A stretch of 64,000 nucleotides of DNA from RFSX01 sp964567435 (GCA_964567435.1 CAZMMQ010000002.1:62001-126000); one strand, 5' to 3'; numbered from the stretch's first letter, positions 33,859 through 43,739 are shown. Program-made: numbers and translations. Notes: generated from the letters alone by a model not told the origin.

Positions 33859-35391
33859 TCAATGCTTGAAATGACGAATGCCAGTAAACACCATTGGCAG
33901 ATTATGCTCGTCACAGTAGTCAATACTCAATTTGTCTTTAATAGAACCACCAGGTTGAATAACCGCTCTGACTCCAGCCTGATGTCCAATCTCTACACAG
34001 TCTGGAAAAGGGAAGAAAGCATCTGAAGCCATGACCGCTCCTTCAATCTCAAATCCAAATTTCTTCGCTTTCGCAATAGCTTGCTCACACGCATCTACCC
34101 TACTTGTTTGTCCGCAGCCCATACCCAATAATTGTCTGTCACGAGCTAATACAATGGTGTTTGATTTCAAATGCTTGACCAATTTATTAGCAAATAATAA
34201 ATCATCTATCTGATTAACTGATGGGGCTTCAGTTGTGACCACCTTCAAGTCACCAGACGCCTCAGCCTTAAGATCCATGTCCTGTTGTATGACGCCGTTA
34301 AGAATTGTTTTAAACGAACTTGATTGTCTATAAAACTTATTGAGCTTAAGTAGTATCCTCTTCTTCTTTCCTCTTAATAACTCTAAAGCATCAATATCAA
34401 AATCTGGTGCAATAAGTACCTCATAGAATAGCTTATTGATTTCCTCAGCTGTTGCTAAATCAATTTTAGAATTAGAAATTAAAATTCCACCAAATGCAGA
34501 GATAGGATCTCCCGCAAGCGCTGCTGTCCAAGCAGCAAATATGTTATCTCTAGTCGCCACTCCACAGGCATTAGTATGCTTTAGTACTGCAAAAGTTGGA
34601 TCATCCGATTCAAATTCGGCCATTAATTGTACAGCTGAATCGATATCTACCAAATTATTAAATGACAGGTCTTTTCCTGATATCTTTTCAAAGACTTCAT
34701 CCATATCACCAAAGAAGGTTGCAGATTGATGTGGATTCTCTCCATATCTAAGACTGGCCGATTTTTTTTCGCTATGCCTGAATCCTGCTACTGTCTTTTG
34801 GTTTACTTTATTAAAATATGAATAGATCTTCGTGTCATAGTGTGAAGACACTGCAAATGCCTCTGCTGCTAATCTCTTTCTTTCCTCCAAGGTTGTACTG
34901 CCTGAATTTTCTGAGAGGATTTTTTCCAAATCAACATATTGCTCTTGAGATGGAATAATCACAACATCACCAAAATTTTTGGCTGCAGCTCGTATTAGGG
35001 CAATGCCTCCAATGTCTATCTTCTCTATTATCTGTGCCTCATCGTCAGTACTGGCAGCAGTCTTCTCGAAAGGATATAAGTCTACAACAACCAAATCAAT
35101 CTCAGGTATATCATATTTGTCCAACTGAGAAAGGTGTGACTCCTCCCTTTTGGCAAGGATACCTCCAAATACTTTTGGATGTAGTGTTTTAACCCTACCA
35201 TCTAAAATAGAAGGATAAGAAGTGATGTCTTCAACCTTAATGGGTTGTAGGCCATTTGCCTCAAGATGCTTATATGTTCCACCTGTAGAGTAAACTTTAA
35301 TATTTTGCTCCTTAAGGAGTCCAATTATATTATCCAATCCTCCTTTATCAAAGACTGAGATAAGTGCGGATTTAATTTGCTTGTTCGACAT
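33859..35391 (-). CDS. purH: bifunctional AICAR transformylase/IMP cyclohydrolase
   Basis: Performs the last two steps of IMP synthesis. The N-terminal IMP cyclohydrolase (MGS-like) domain shows STGGT and DGRVKTLHPKVFGG; the transformylase domain shows SLRYGENPHQ and LKHTNACGVA with the catalytic Lys-His pair, and ends in GIRHFKH. The ATG at 35391 (510 residues) is preferred over the TTG at 35400. It appears to lead a run with coaX, the barrel gene and the TPR gene. A TACTTTTG element lies 35 bases upstream. Confidence 0.96.
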   Translation of the reverse strand: MSNKQIKSALISVFDKGGLDNIIGLLKEQNIKVYSTGGTYKHLEANGLQPIKVEDITSYPSILDGRVKTLHPKVFGGILAKREESHLSQLDKYDIPEIDLVVVDLYPFEKTAASTDDEAQIIEKIDIGGIALIRAAAKNFGDVVIIPSQEQYVDLEKILSENSGSTTLEERKRLAAEAFAVSSHYDTKIYSYFNKVNQKTVAGFRHSEKKSASLRYGENPHQSATFFGDMDEVFEKISGKDLSFNNLVDIDSAVQLMAEFESDDPTFAVLKHTNACGVATRDNIFAAWTAALAGDPISAFGGILISNSKIDLATAEEINKLFYEVLIAPDFDIDALELLRGKKKRILLKLNKFYRQSSSFKTILNGVIQQDMDLKAEASGDLKVVTTEAPSVNQIDDLLFANKLVKHLKSNTIVLARDRQLLGMGCGQTSRVDACEQAIAKAKKFGFEIEGAVMASDAFFPFPDCVEIGHQAGVRAVIQPGGSIKDKLSIDYCDEHNLPMVFTGIRHFKH

Positions 35392-35425
35392 ATTATTCAA
35401 ATTCGTTATATAGCGAAGATGCGGG

Positions 35426-35433
35426 CAAAAGTA
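35426..35433 (-). promoter_or_regulatory. TAnnTTTG element upstream of purH
   Basis: The minus strand reads TACTTTTGCCCGC, matching the Bacteroidota -7 element, 35 bases upstream of the purH ATG. The TTG element expected about 20 bases further up is not clear. Confidence 0.45.
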
Positions 35434-35498
35434 GGCATTCTTCAGTCATATGTGGATGTGAATAGCTTTCGAAATTTCCAATAATGTTGATAAGTCTT

Positions 35499-36086
35499 CT
35501 ATGACCTGAAATCTAGGATATTACCCATCTCATAGCAGATTCTACATCTTGGCTCATACTTATCTTTTTCTCCCAAAACGACTGTCTCGCTCTCTGCTGT
35601 TAATCGAAATGAATGCGTCGCTAGACTTCCACAGTGCGGACATATAGCATGTACTTTAGTGATGTATTCTGCTACAGCCAGCAAATCAGGTATTGGACCA
35701 AAGGGTTGACCTCTAAAATCCATATCCAGTCCTGCAATAATCACTCTGATACCTTTGATAGCCAGTTTTTGACAAACTTGGACAAGTCCTTCATCAAAAA
35801 ACTGTGCTTCATCCACACCTACTACATTGACATTCTCTATATGCTGATAGATATCCAGGCTGCTTTCTACCGGTAAGCTGTCAATGGCATTCTCATTATG
35901 AGAGACAACGGCGGTTTCGTCATAGCGATTGTCTCTTTTAGGTTTAAATATTTGGATACGCTGATTGGCGATTTTGGCTCGATTAAGTCTTCTTATCAAC
36001 TCTTCTGTCTTGCCTGAAAACATGGAGCCGCATATGACTTCTATCCAACCACTTCGCTGACCTTTGAAATTGGGCTCTAAAAACAT
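35499..36086 (-). CDS. tdk: thymidine kinase (type II)
   Basis: Phosphorylates thymidine in nucleotide salvage. The P-loop is GSMFSGKT, followed by KPKRDNRY; VGVDEAQFF holds the catalytic Glu; the lasso and zinc site are seen in AICPHCG and CRIC. Length (195) is normal for the tetrameric zinc-containing type. It is divergent from the coiled-coil gene to its right, with 116 bases between. Confidence 0.96.
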   Translation of the reverse strand: MFLEPNFKGQRSGWIEVICGSMFSGKTEELIRRLNRAKIANQRIQIFKPKRDNRYDETAVVSHNENAIDSLPVESSLDIYQHIENVNVVGVDEAQFFDEGLVQVCQKLAIKGIRVIIAGLDMDFRGQPFGPIPDLLAVAEYITKVHAICPHCGSLATHSFRLTAESETVVLGEKDKYEPRCRICYEMGNILDFRS

Positions 36087-36202
36087 GCTTATAAGAAACT
36101 AAAATTTGCAAAAATGTAGTTAAAATACATGTCACAATCATAATATGGTGACTTGCGAGCAAATTAGGAATTAAAATTGCAAAGAACTAGAAAAGAAGAA
36201 TA

Positions 36203-36913
36203 ATGAACTTGGATAAAACGGCAAAGACCTTAAAGAAGATAAACCGACTTTATGAATTAATCAGCGATATAGGTGAATCTACGGATACGGAAAGAGACTT
36301 ATTAAAGGCCTATGCAAAAGACCTTTATAATTCACTCTGTACTGAAGAAGAACTAATAGACAATGAGATAAGCAGAGATAAGGCCAGCTTGAAGAAAGAA
36401 GAGAAGAGAATTAAGAAAGAGCATAAAGCAGTTATAAAACAAGCTGAACAGGAGTCTAAGGAAGTGGCAACACCTATAGAAGTTACTCAGGACAACGCAG
36501 AGGAAGAATCGCCTGAGGCCAAACCAGTTCCTCAAGCGGTACAAGCTGCATCTTCTGCTAGCGATACACGCCACCAAGCTACAGCGCCTTCATCAAACTT
36601 TTCGCAAGAAATGTTAGCCATATTTGAAGAGCGACCTATCACAGAATTATCTGATAAATTGAGCCAGACACCAATTTCTGATTTAACAAAAGCCATGGGC
36701 ATCAATGAACGCATCTTTACGGTCAATGAATTGTTCGGCGGGAATACTGATGAGTTCAACAATCTTATGGTAGCGCTTAATGGTCTCGACAATTATGGAG
36801 AAGCCAGAGCAGTTATTATGAAGAGTGTAGCCAGTAAATACGATTGGGATGCCCCTGCTAAGCAGAAAAAAGCAAAACAACTAGTTCAACTTATTCAACG
36901 AAGATTTAACTAA
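36203..36913 (+). CDS. cytoplasmic helical protein of unknown function
   Basis: I do not recognise this 236-residue protein. Residues 1-90 are highly charged helix with a Lys/Glu-rich coiled-coil portion (about 55-85); a disordered Pro/Ala/Ser/Gln-rich linker spans about 90-130; the C-terminal 100 residues form a compact helical domain with INERIFTVNELFGG and a final basic end. Similar proteins with a FxxNxLFxGD-like element are common in Bacteroidota, by recollection rather than by search. It lies 23 bases before the rhomboid gene. Confidence 0.7.
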   Translation: MNLDKTAKTLKKINRLYELISDIGESTDTERDLLKAYAKDLYNSLCTEEELIDNEISRDKASLKKEEKRIKKEHKAVIKQAEQESKEVATPIEVTQDNAEEESPEAKPVPQAVQAASSASDTRHQATAPSSNFSQEMLAIFEERPITELSDKLSQTPISDLTKAMGINERIFTVNELFGGNTDEFNNLMVALNGLDNYGEARAVIMKSVASKYDWDAPAKQKKAKQLVQLIQRRFN

Positions 36914-36936
36914 GACAAATTTCGGTATCGTTCTAA

Positions 36937-37683
36937 ATGAACAGCAAAAAGTCTTTCTTCCAATCTATTGCTTTCAGTACTACAATAGTACTCATCATTT
37001 GGAGTGTACACATTATTACCAGACTGACAGAAATCTCATTGACCAGTTGGGGAATATTTCCTCGAGAGGCTGATGGGTTGTTGGGCATTATCACTGCGCC
37101 ACTTGTCCATGGGAGTTGGGAACATCTCTTTTCCAATTCAGCTCCCCTCTTTGTATCTACAACTATCATCTATTACTTCTACAAGCGTGTGGCCTGGGCA
37201 AGTTTTTTCTTCATATATCTTGCTACTGGGTTATCGGTCTGGCTGTTGGGAAGATCAGTGTATCATATTGGAGCTAGTGGGGTTGTATATGGCCTCATTT
37301 CTTTTATTTTTTGGAGCGGCATATTCAGGCGCAATATCAAGAGCATCGTTCTGGCCTTAGTGGTCACCATTCTCTACAGTGGATATCTCGAGGGTATCGT
37401 CCCTAACAAAGAAGGTGTTTCTTGGGAGAGTCATTTGCTTGGTGCAATTGTAGGAATCATAGTTGCCTTTCTATTTAAAAGTGTGATAGAATCAGATGAG
37501 GAGCAGAGTGACCCATGGGCTGATGAATTCTATGCAGATGCAACTCCATATTTTCCTTCTGACGTATTTGACAAGACGCTAGTAGAAAGAGAAGATATGC
37601 GGCGTCAAGAAGCCTTACTCAAAAGGCAGCTTTGGGAAGAGCGACAGCGGCTGAAGGATTTGGGTGATGATGTTATAAATTGA
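36937..37683 (+). CDS. rhomboid family intramembrane serine protease
   Basis: A 248-residue inner-membrane protease that cleaves substrates inside the bilayer. The catalytic pair is visible: S114 in GASGVVYG and H166 in WESHLLGA. HGSWEHLFSN near 58-67 is the conserved first-loop motif. About six membrane segments precede a charged cytoplasmic tail rich in Glu, Arg and Gln (about 190-248), which is an addition to the minimal rhomboid core. No substrate is evident. Confidence 0.93.
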   Translation: MNSKKSFFQSIAFSTTIVLIIWSVHIITRLTEISLTSWGIFPREADGLLGIITAPLVHGSWEHLFSNSAPLFVSTTIIYYFYKRVAWASFFFIYLATGLSVWLLGRSVYHIGASGVVYGLISFIFWSGIFRRNIKSIVLALVVTILYSGYLEGIVPNKEGVSWESHLLGAIVGIIVAFLFKSVIESDEEQSDPWADEFYADATPYFPSDVFDKTLVEREDMRRQEALLKRQLWEERQRLKDLGDDVIN

Positions 37684-37797
37684 ATATTTCTCCAAGAATT
37701 AAATGCCTTTAAAATAATTCTGTTTTAGTTTTAGACAACAGTCTTGACTGGCTTTAAATCTCGCAATTTTTATTAGCCTATTTCGTTAAATGTTGGA

Positions 37798-38976
37798 ATG
37801 AATTATCCAACTTTCATGAAACCACTACTCGTCTTTCTATCAATCTGCTTTTCATATAATATCTCATTCTGCCAACTACATCTCAAAGGTAACCTCGTAG
37901 ATGAAAATAACGAACCAATAATGTTCGCTCATGTGTTCCTTAAAAGCAATCAAGGTATAGGGACAGTGACTGATGAGGGAGGGCAGTTTTCACTTGTGAT
38001 ACCACGAAAGTCCTATCATGACACTATCGTGTGTACTTCAGTAGCTTATGAAACTTTATATACCCCAATCGATGAATTAATAGATGACTTAAGACTGGTG
38101 ATAAAAGCTTCCTCTCATACGATGGATGAGCTAACCATTGTATCGGATGAATACCTAAAACACCTATTCATAGAAGCCATTCGAAATATTCAATACAATT
38201 ACCCAAACCAAAATCATCAACAGCGAGCTTATTACCAGGAATACACCATATCCAATAATGAGTATAGCGAACTCATAGAAGCAGACATCATCATAAAAAA
38301 TGAAGGTTTTGGCAAAGAGAATATGGAAAGAGAAATGTACATAAATCAATTGCGTAAAACCAATGATGACAGAATGCTGAGAGAAGATCTCAAAAAAGGA
38401 TTCAAGTCAAAAATTACATATGATCGTGATCCTCTTGTCAAAAGATCTTTCTCGAACTTTCGCCGTTACTCAGAGGATATGGAAAGATTCATTGAGGATA
38501 TGGAACTTGAAGTTTATAATTCTTCATTAGCTTTTCACAGCCAACAAGTCATAGGTTCTGATACAATAATTAACATCAAAATTGGAGAACCTTTCTTTAA
38601 GTACTTTAAAACAATAGAAGGTCAAGATACTATTTATACAGATGTCGTCGATTTGATTTTTGGATTGGTATCTATAAATAAAAAGGACAAGGCCATCGTA
38701 CAAATTCAACATGGAAACATTTGGCATGAAAAAGGAGATTGGAATGTGTACAAATACAGAAAAATAAATGGCCTCTACTATCCTGTATATATGAAAAATG
38801 TACTTTCGTTATCCTATAATCAGGAAACGGAGACACATTATAATGTCCAAACACTTTTGGTTTATGACAACACAATGGATGAAGAAAGTTTTGCAAAAAA
38901 TAAGAGAAAAACAGAGTCAAAGAGGGAAAAGGCATCAGAGAATATAAATACAAGTATGACCTTGAATTTTGGCTGA
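37798..38976 (+). CDS. exported carboxypeptidase-like-domain protein
   Basis: A 392-residue exported protein. After a signal peptide ending near SFC/QL (about residue 25), residues 28-105 match the carboxypeptidase-D regulatory-like (CarbopepD_reg_2) domain that opens many Bacteroidota outer-membrane proteins: LKGNLVDENNEPIMFAHVF and a GTVTDEGGQFSL turn. The rest is a beta-rich unassigned domain with no TonB plug or barrel. It may be a surface or periplasmic accessory protein. It is monocistronic. Confidence 0.82.
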   Translation: MNYPTFMKPLLVFLSICFSYNISFCQLHLKGNLVDENNEPIMFAHVFLKSNQGIGTVTDEGGQFSLVIPRKSYHDTIVCTSVAYETLYTPIDELIDDLRLVIKASSHTMDELTIVSDEYLKHLFIEAIRNIQYNYPNQNHQQRAYYQEYTISNNEYSELIEADIIIKNEGFGKENMEREMYINQLRKTNDDRMLREDLKKGFKSKITYDRDPLVKRSFSNFRRYSEDMERFIEDMELEVYNSSLAFHSQQVIGSDTIINIKIGEPFFKYFKTIEGQDTIYTDVVDLIFGLVSINKKDKAIVQIQHGNIWHEKGDWNVYKYRKINGLYYPVYMKNVLSLSYNQETETHYNVQTLLVYDNTMDEESFAKNKRKTESKREKASENINTSMTLNFG

Positions 38977-39139
38977 ATTATCCATATCCAATAGACTTAC
39001 CGTCCATAGGTCATATAAAACTATTGCTCAATAAGAAAGAAGACTTGGACTAACAATTTAGGGATAATCAGAAGAGAACAATGTTTGCCTTTCCATGGAA
39101 TAAATAAATTGTATGCTGGAAAGAAACCGATAAATAAAC

Positions 39140-39940
39140 TTATCCTATTTCTTCAAGTGCTTTTCTTACAGAACCATGTTTTAATAATAATTTCTTAGCC
39201 TCTTCCTGTCCTATTCCTGCTTTCTCTACTATCATTCTCACTCCCCTCTTTACTAACTTATGATTACTGAGTTGCATATCTACCATCTTATTATCTACAA
39301 CTTTTCCTAATTGGATCATGGTAGCGGTACTAATCATATTGAGAATGAGTTTCTGAGCGGTGCCTGCTTTCATGCGTGTGCTGCCTGTGAGGAATTCTGG
39401 ACCTACTTGGCAGACCACTGGAAAATCTGCATATTTTTCTACTCCGGAGTCAGAATTACACACTATACATCCTGTTGTAATCTTGTTCTTTTGGCAATCT
39501 CTGAGACCGCCAATAACATAGGGTGTTTGGCCTGACGCTGCTATACCTATGACTACATCATCTTTTCCAATCATAAAATTATTGAGGTCCAGATATGCCT
39601 GATCCATATCATCCTCAGCGAATTCTACGGCTTTACGAATAGCGCTATCTCCACCAGCCATCAAACCAATTACTAAGTCATGCGAAACACCAAAAGTAGG
39701 TGGACACTCTGAGGCGTCTACAATACCTAATCTACCGCTGGTGCCAGCTCCAATGTAAAATAGGCGACCGCCTTCCTTCAGTTTTTCTACAACCGCATTT
39801 ACCAATGATTCTATCTGCGGAATAACCAATTCTACAGCCTTTGGCACTGTTCTATCTTCTTGATTTATTGATGATAGAATTTGCATGATAGACATCTTCT
39901 CTAAGTGTCTATACTTAGAATCTTGCTCAGTTATCTTCAT
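39140..39940 (-). CDS. murQ: N-acetylmuramic acid 6-phosphate etherase
   Basis: Cleaves the lactyl ether of MurNAc 6-phosphate to give GlcNAc 6-phosphate in cell-wall recycling. The SIS fold shows GAGTSGRLG and the ASECPPTFG segment with the catalytic Glu; STRMKAGTAQK is a further hallmark. The ATG at 39940 (266 residues) is chosen as it directly precedes the conserved TEQDSKYRHLE segment; an upstream ATG at 39973 adds 11 atypical residues. A recycling sodium symporter gene lies upstream on the same strand. Confidence 0.94.
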   Translation of the reverse strand: MKITEQDSKYRHLEKMSIMQILSSINQEDRTVPKAVELVIPQIESLVNAVVEKLKEGGRLFYIGAGTSGRLGIVDASECPPTFGVSHDLVIGLMAGGDSAIRKAVEFAEDDMDQAYLDLNNFMIGKDDVVIGIAASGQTPYVIGGLRDCQKNKITTGCIVCNSDSGVEKYADFPVVCQVGPEFLTGSTRMKAGTAQKLILNMISTATMIQLGKVVDNKMVDMQLSNHKLVKRGVRMIVEKAGIGQEEAKKLLLKHGSVRKALEEIG

Positions 39941-39985
39941 GTAGTGTGAATTTTCATATTTGTACTTTAACATATCGTCTAGCAG

Positions 39986-40144
39986 TTGTCATTCGAAAGT
40001 AGAGAATGACAAAATCCTTACATGCTTGCTATGCTAAAGAATAATAGTTTTGAATTCTAATCGAGCGGAAACTACTTATACTCGATAAGCGCTTTTTCAT
40101 TATCATAAATTTATCGTAATGGTCGCTCCAAAGGGGTGACCATT
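39986..40144. other. structured 200-bp gap between murQ and symporter genes
   Basis: The gap holds two strong inverted repeats. TTGTCATTC / GAATGACAA (39986-40012) is a perfect 9-bp stem. AATGGTCGCTCC / GGGGTGACCATT (40118-40144) is a 12-bp stem with two G-U pairs and a three-base loop; read on the plus strand it is followed by ATTTTTTA. It may terminate symporter transcription, or mark the end of an unannotated plus-strand RNA. Confidence 0.4.
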
Positions 40145-41615
40145 ATTTTTTACTCACTGTACTTGATATCAATAATCCAATAGAGGTTATCAAGCCATTG
40201 AGTATTAGTAGTTCAAATCCAAATACATACCCTCCTAACCAAGCTTCAGAATTTGCATTAATTATATATGTAATAACTGGTGATAGTAAACAAATCCATG
40301 GCACCAAATTATCTCTGACTTTTCGTTTAGTAAAAAATCCTACGGCATACAAACCCAGCAAAGGCCCATAGGTATATCCAGCAACCCTAAATATTTGACT
40401 GATTACTGCATCATCGTTGATATGATAAAAAATAGTGATCACTATCAGTAATAAAAAGGAGAAGGCTAGGTGGACAATTATTCTCGTTTTCTTCTTTTCT
40501 GTATCTGACTTAGTAGAATTTTCAAACCCTAAAAAATCTACACAAAATGAAGTAGTCAATGAGGTTAAGGCTGAATCAGCACTTGAATATGCAGCTGCAA
40601 TCAGTCCTAAAATAAATACAACACCTATAGAAGTGCCCATATGATTCAAAGCCAAGGTTGGGAAAAGCAAATCTTTCTTTTCAGGTATAGCCATTCCAAT
40701 CACATCCGCATATTGATACAATAGTACACCTAAGGCTAAGAACAAGATATTTGCAAATACCAAAATAATGCTGAACCAAAACATATTCTTCTGAGCTTCA
40801 TCGATATTCTTGCATGATAGATTTTTCTGCATCATATCTTGATCCAACCCAGTCATCACTACAGCAATAGAAGCACCAGCAATAAATCTTTTGAAAAAAT
40901 TCTGATTGTCTCCCCATCCGCCTTCAAAAAAGAAAATTTGACTATAATCACTCTGTTTTATTTGCATAATCACATTTCCAAGTGAGAGGTTCATCGCTTT
41001 AGCAATTGTCAAAATGGTAATGATAACAGCTGTCAACATGAATATTGTCTGGAGCACATCAGTAAGGACTATCGTTTTGATTCCACCATTGAAGGTATAG
41101 ACCCAAATCAACAGAATTGTAATCGCAACAGTAAGAGGAAATGAAATGCCAAAACTGGATAAGACAAATTCGAACAATACAATGGCGACAAGATATAATC
41201 TAAACGAAGCCTGGACAGTCCGCGAAATTAGAAAAAAGCCAGCTCCAGTCTTATACGAAAAAACACCGAATCTTTCTTCCAAATAGGTATAGATACTTGT
41301 CAGATTCATCTTGTAATACATGGGCATAAGTATCGTCCCAATGATCAAATATCCTAGAAGGTAACCTAAGACCATCTGCATATACGAGAACTGTGTATCC
41401 GCAACCCAACCTGGTACAGATATAAACGTCACTCCAGAGAGAGAAGCGCCAATCATACCAATGGCAACCAAGTACCATGGAGATTGCTTACTGGCATTGA
41501 AGAAGTCTTGATTATCTGCTCCTTTTGAAGAAAAAATAGAAATGGCAATCAGAACCAAAAAGTAACCCACAATTATGGTCAAAATAGTAGCGGCAGAAAG
41601 TCCAGTTGATAACAT
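40143..41615 (-). CDS. sodium:solute symporter (SSS family)
   Basis: An inner-membrane Na+-coupled transporter of 490 residues with about 13 membrane segments. SSS-family features include GASLSGVTFISVPG in an early segment, the RYRL-like FRLYLVAIV stretch and the AAAYSSADSALTSLTTSF motif. The ATG at 41615 is chosen: an upstream ATG would extend into the preceding DUF7033 gene and adds no conserved sequence. It begins 16 bases after that gene. Cargo is not evident; proximity to murQ suggests, weakly, an amino-sugar. Confidence 0.92.
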   Translation of the reverse strand: MLSTGLSAATILTIIVGYFLVLIAISIFSSKGADNQDFFNASKQSPWYLVAIGMIGASLSGVTFISVPGWVADTQFSYMQMVLGYLLGYLIIGTILMPMYYKMNLTSIYTYLEERFGVFSYKTGAGFFLISRTVQASFRLYLVAIVLFEFVLSSFGISFPLTVAITILLIWVYTFNGGIKTIVLTDVLQTIFMLTAVIITILTIAKAMNLSLGNVIMQIKQSDYSQIFFFEGGWGDNQNFFKRFIAGASIAVVMTGLDQDMMQKNLSCKNIDEAQKNMFWFSIILVFANILFLALGVLLYQYADVIGMAIPEKKDLLFPTLALNHMGTSIGVVFILGLIAAAYSSADSALTSLTTSFCVDFLGFENSTKSDTEKKKTRIIVHLAFSFLLLIVITIFYHINDDAVISQIFRVAGYTYGPLLGLYAVGFFTKRKVRDNLVPWICLLSPVITYIINANSEAWLGGYVFGFELLILNGLITSIGLLISSTVSKK

Positions 41616-41631
41616 AAAACAAATATAGTTT

Positions 41632-42900
41632 TTAAGCCATAGCTTCAATGAGTAGTTTCCTATATGTTGCTTCCCAGCCATCCCAACCTTCATCAGCATA
41701 GAATGAGCTATTGTGCCAAATAAGGCAAGTACAGCCATTTACCGCCTTATTGTGTGCAATAATAGTTTGCGCTTTTTCTAAGGCCCTGTCAGGTGAAAGA
41801 TTTAGATAATTCTTGAATGTGACATCCATCATCTGAAATGGATGGATCATTAAGTTAGTTACACAATCATGATCTAAGTCGAACCAGAAAAATGGTAGAG
41901 ACGTACCAGCTCTATAGCCTAGTCGATCAGCATAACCCATTGAGTAATCCTTTTCAATACCAGCTTTTACTATGGCGTGATATGTGGAAGGTATGTTCAT
42001 CCTTAAAAAATGCTGTCTTGACAAAGTGACAGATTCTCTTAAGAGTGATTCCAATTTATGTTTCTGCTTTTGAATTAGATCCAAGGAATTCATAGAATCA
42101 TAGGATGGATGGATTCCTATCTCAGCACTCTTTGATATTTTGCTGACTTTCTCACGAAAGACTGGTTTTGAAGAAGAGATGTTTTTATCATATGTTCCTC
42201 TGTCGGCAACAAGAATAAATGTAGTCAGCTTGATTCCCAGTTCTTTATGCCAAGAAATTATGTCTGATATCCTGTCATAGGGATCTCGACTTTGGTATCT
42301 TTCTCGAAGTCTTGACCAATTAACTGTGAAAAAATCTTTTAATGCACCACCAAGACGTATTGCAAATGGTTTGTGCTTAAAAGCAAAAAACTGATCTATA
42401 TCTATAGTTGACTTAAAAGAGTATTCAGGTACATATACTTTTATTGATTGTTTGCCAGATAAATAATTAGCTAATGATAGTATCCAGTAATCTAGAATCG
42501 GTATTTCAAGTAATCCTAGTTTGGATAATATACTAGACGATGATTTATATCTACCGTGTGCATCTCTAGGCGAATCATTATACTCCTCTACCCTGGCGAG
42601 TAGATAAAAGCAGCAAGCAAAGACATCAAAATTGAGTTTACCATCTTCACTTACTGAAAGTTGTTTTTGAAATTCTGGAATTCTATATATACTAAACTTT
42701 TCAAAATAATCTGCGTATTGTACTGACAGGTCAGACGTTAGATCATAGCTTGAGTAATTTATTCTGCATTTTGCTTCAGATCTAGTATATAAATCCTGAT
42801 CATCCGTAATCTGAAATGATAAACCTAATCTATACTCAAAAATATAGTTAGCCACATATTGTAACTTATTATCGCTATAAGCTGAGTATACTAAAATCAT
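41632..42900 (-). CDS. polysaccharide deacetylase-like protein (DUF7033 type)
   Basis: A 422-residue cytoplasmic protein with an N-terminal DUF7033-like domain (about 1-160) and a NodB-like TIM-barrel portion: TIDIDQFFAFK holds the Asp pair, EIGIHPSYDS the His-containing second motif, and CLIWHNSS the last. This layout fits carbohydrate de-N-acetylases or related hydrolases used on surface polysaccharides, but the metal-site residues are not fully canonical. Its ATG overlaps the truA stop as TAATG, and the symporter follows 16 bases later. Confidence 0.8.
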   Translation of the reverse strand: MILVYSAYSDNKLQYVANYIFEYRLGLSFQITDDQDLYTRSEAKCRINYSSYDLTSDLSVQYADYFEKFSIYRIPEFQKQLSVSEDGKLNFDVFACCFYLLARVEEYNDSPRDAHGRYKSSSSILSKLGLLEIPILDYWILSLANYLSGKQSIKVYVPEYSFKSTIDIDQFFAFKHKPFAIRLGGALKDFFTVNWSRLRERYQSRDPYDRISDIISWHKELGIKLTTFILVADRGTYDKNISSSKPVFREKVSKISKSAEIGIHPSYDSMNSLDLIQKQKHKLESLLRESVTLSRQHFLRMNIPSTYHAIVKAGIEKDYSMGYADRLGYRAGTSLPFFWFDLDHDCVTNLMIHPFQMMDVTFKNYLNLSPDRALEKAQTIIAHNKAVNGCTCLIWHNSSFYADEGWDGWEATYRKLLIEAMA

Positions 42901-43655
42901 TATACCTCAATATATGGATAAGTTACCTGACTCAGATAAAGTCCCTTGGCTGGGACTGACCACGCTTTTTCTAATCTTACCTGATTATCCATAGCATACT
43001 TTACTTGTTCTAATTCTAATCGCTTCAGTCCAACATTGAGGCACATACCCACAATCAACCGCACCATTCCTCTAAGGAATCTATCTGAAGTGATATGAAA
43101 ATGCCATTCCTGCTCCGTAATCGCTTGCCACTCACTCTGAGTCAACTTACATTTATTGGTTTCGTTATCCGCATGTGTTTTACAAAAAGGAAGGAATTCA
43201 TCATAGTCTAATAATAGCCTAGCAGCATTATTCATAAGATTGAAATCTGGACGACCTGATTGGTCATAGCGATAGACGGTATCTTGATTAAAGGGGTCCT
43301 TTCCAAAGACAAGTTTATATGTGTAAGACCTTGACAAGGCATCGAATCTGGCATGCGCACCAGATGCTACAGGGACAACTTTATAAATCCTAATAGAATT
43401 ACCAAGCATGTTATTCAGTTTGTATACCAAATCTTTTAACTGGAATCTATCTGGAAGGTCTGTATGCAAAAAGTAATATGAGGCATGTACTCCTGCATCT
43501 GTTCTCCCACAGCCAACTACTTGAATAGGTTGATTGTATATAGTCGATAGAGTCTTCTCAATATCAACCTGAATAGAAGGATCTTCGGGTTGCTTTTGCC
43601 ATCCGCAATAATCATTACCATTATAAGCTAGTTGAATAAAATATCTGGAGGACAT
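42900..43655 (-). CDS. truA: tRNA pseudouridine synthase A
   Basis: Makes pseudouridine at tRNA positions 38-40. The catalytic Asp53 lies in GCGRTDAGVHA; LAYNGNDYCGWQ and FLRGMVRLIVG are the other family motifs. Length (251) is normal. It opens a three-gene run with the DUF7033 protein and the symporter. A strong terminator separates it from sucD just upstream. Confidence 0.97.
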   Translation of the reverse strand: MSSRYFIQLAYNGNDYCGWQKQPEDPSIQVDIEKTLSTIYNQPIQVVGCGRTDAGVHASYYFLHTDLPDRFQLKDLVYKLNNMLGNSIRIYKVVPVASGAHARFDALSRSYTYKLVFGKDPFNQDTVYRYDQSGRPDFNLMNNAARLLLDYDEFLPFCKTHADNETNKCKLTQSEWQAITEQEWHFHITSDRFLRGMVRLIVGMCLNVGLKRLELEQVKYAMDNQVRLEKAWSVPAKGLYLSQVTYPYIEV

Positions 43656-43678
43656 GAATGATTATTGATTAAAACAAA

Positions 43679-43712
43679 AAAGTCTTCTAAGATATTTTAC
43701 TTAGAAGACTTT
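43679..43712 (-). terminator. intrinsic terminator after sucD
   Basis: AAAGTCTTCTAAG and CTTAGAAGACTTT form a perfect 13-bp stem with an 8-base loop. On the minus strand it is followed by a T-rich run. It ends the carA-eno-ftsB-sucD unit. Confidence 0.9.
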
Positions 43713-43739
43713 GTAATATTCTTTTTTTTGTTTTGCCTA

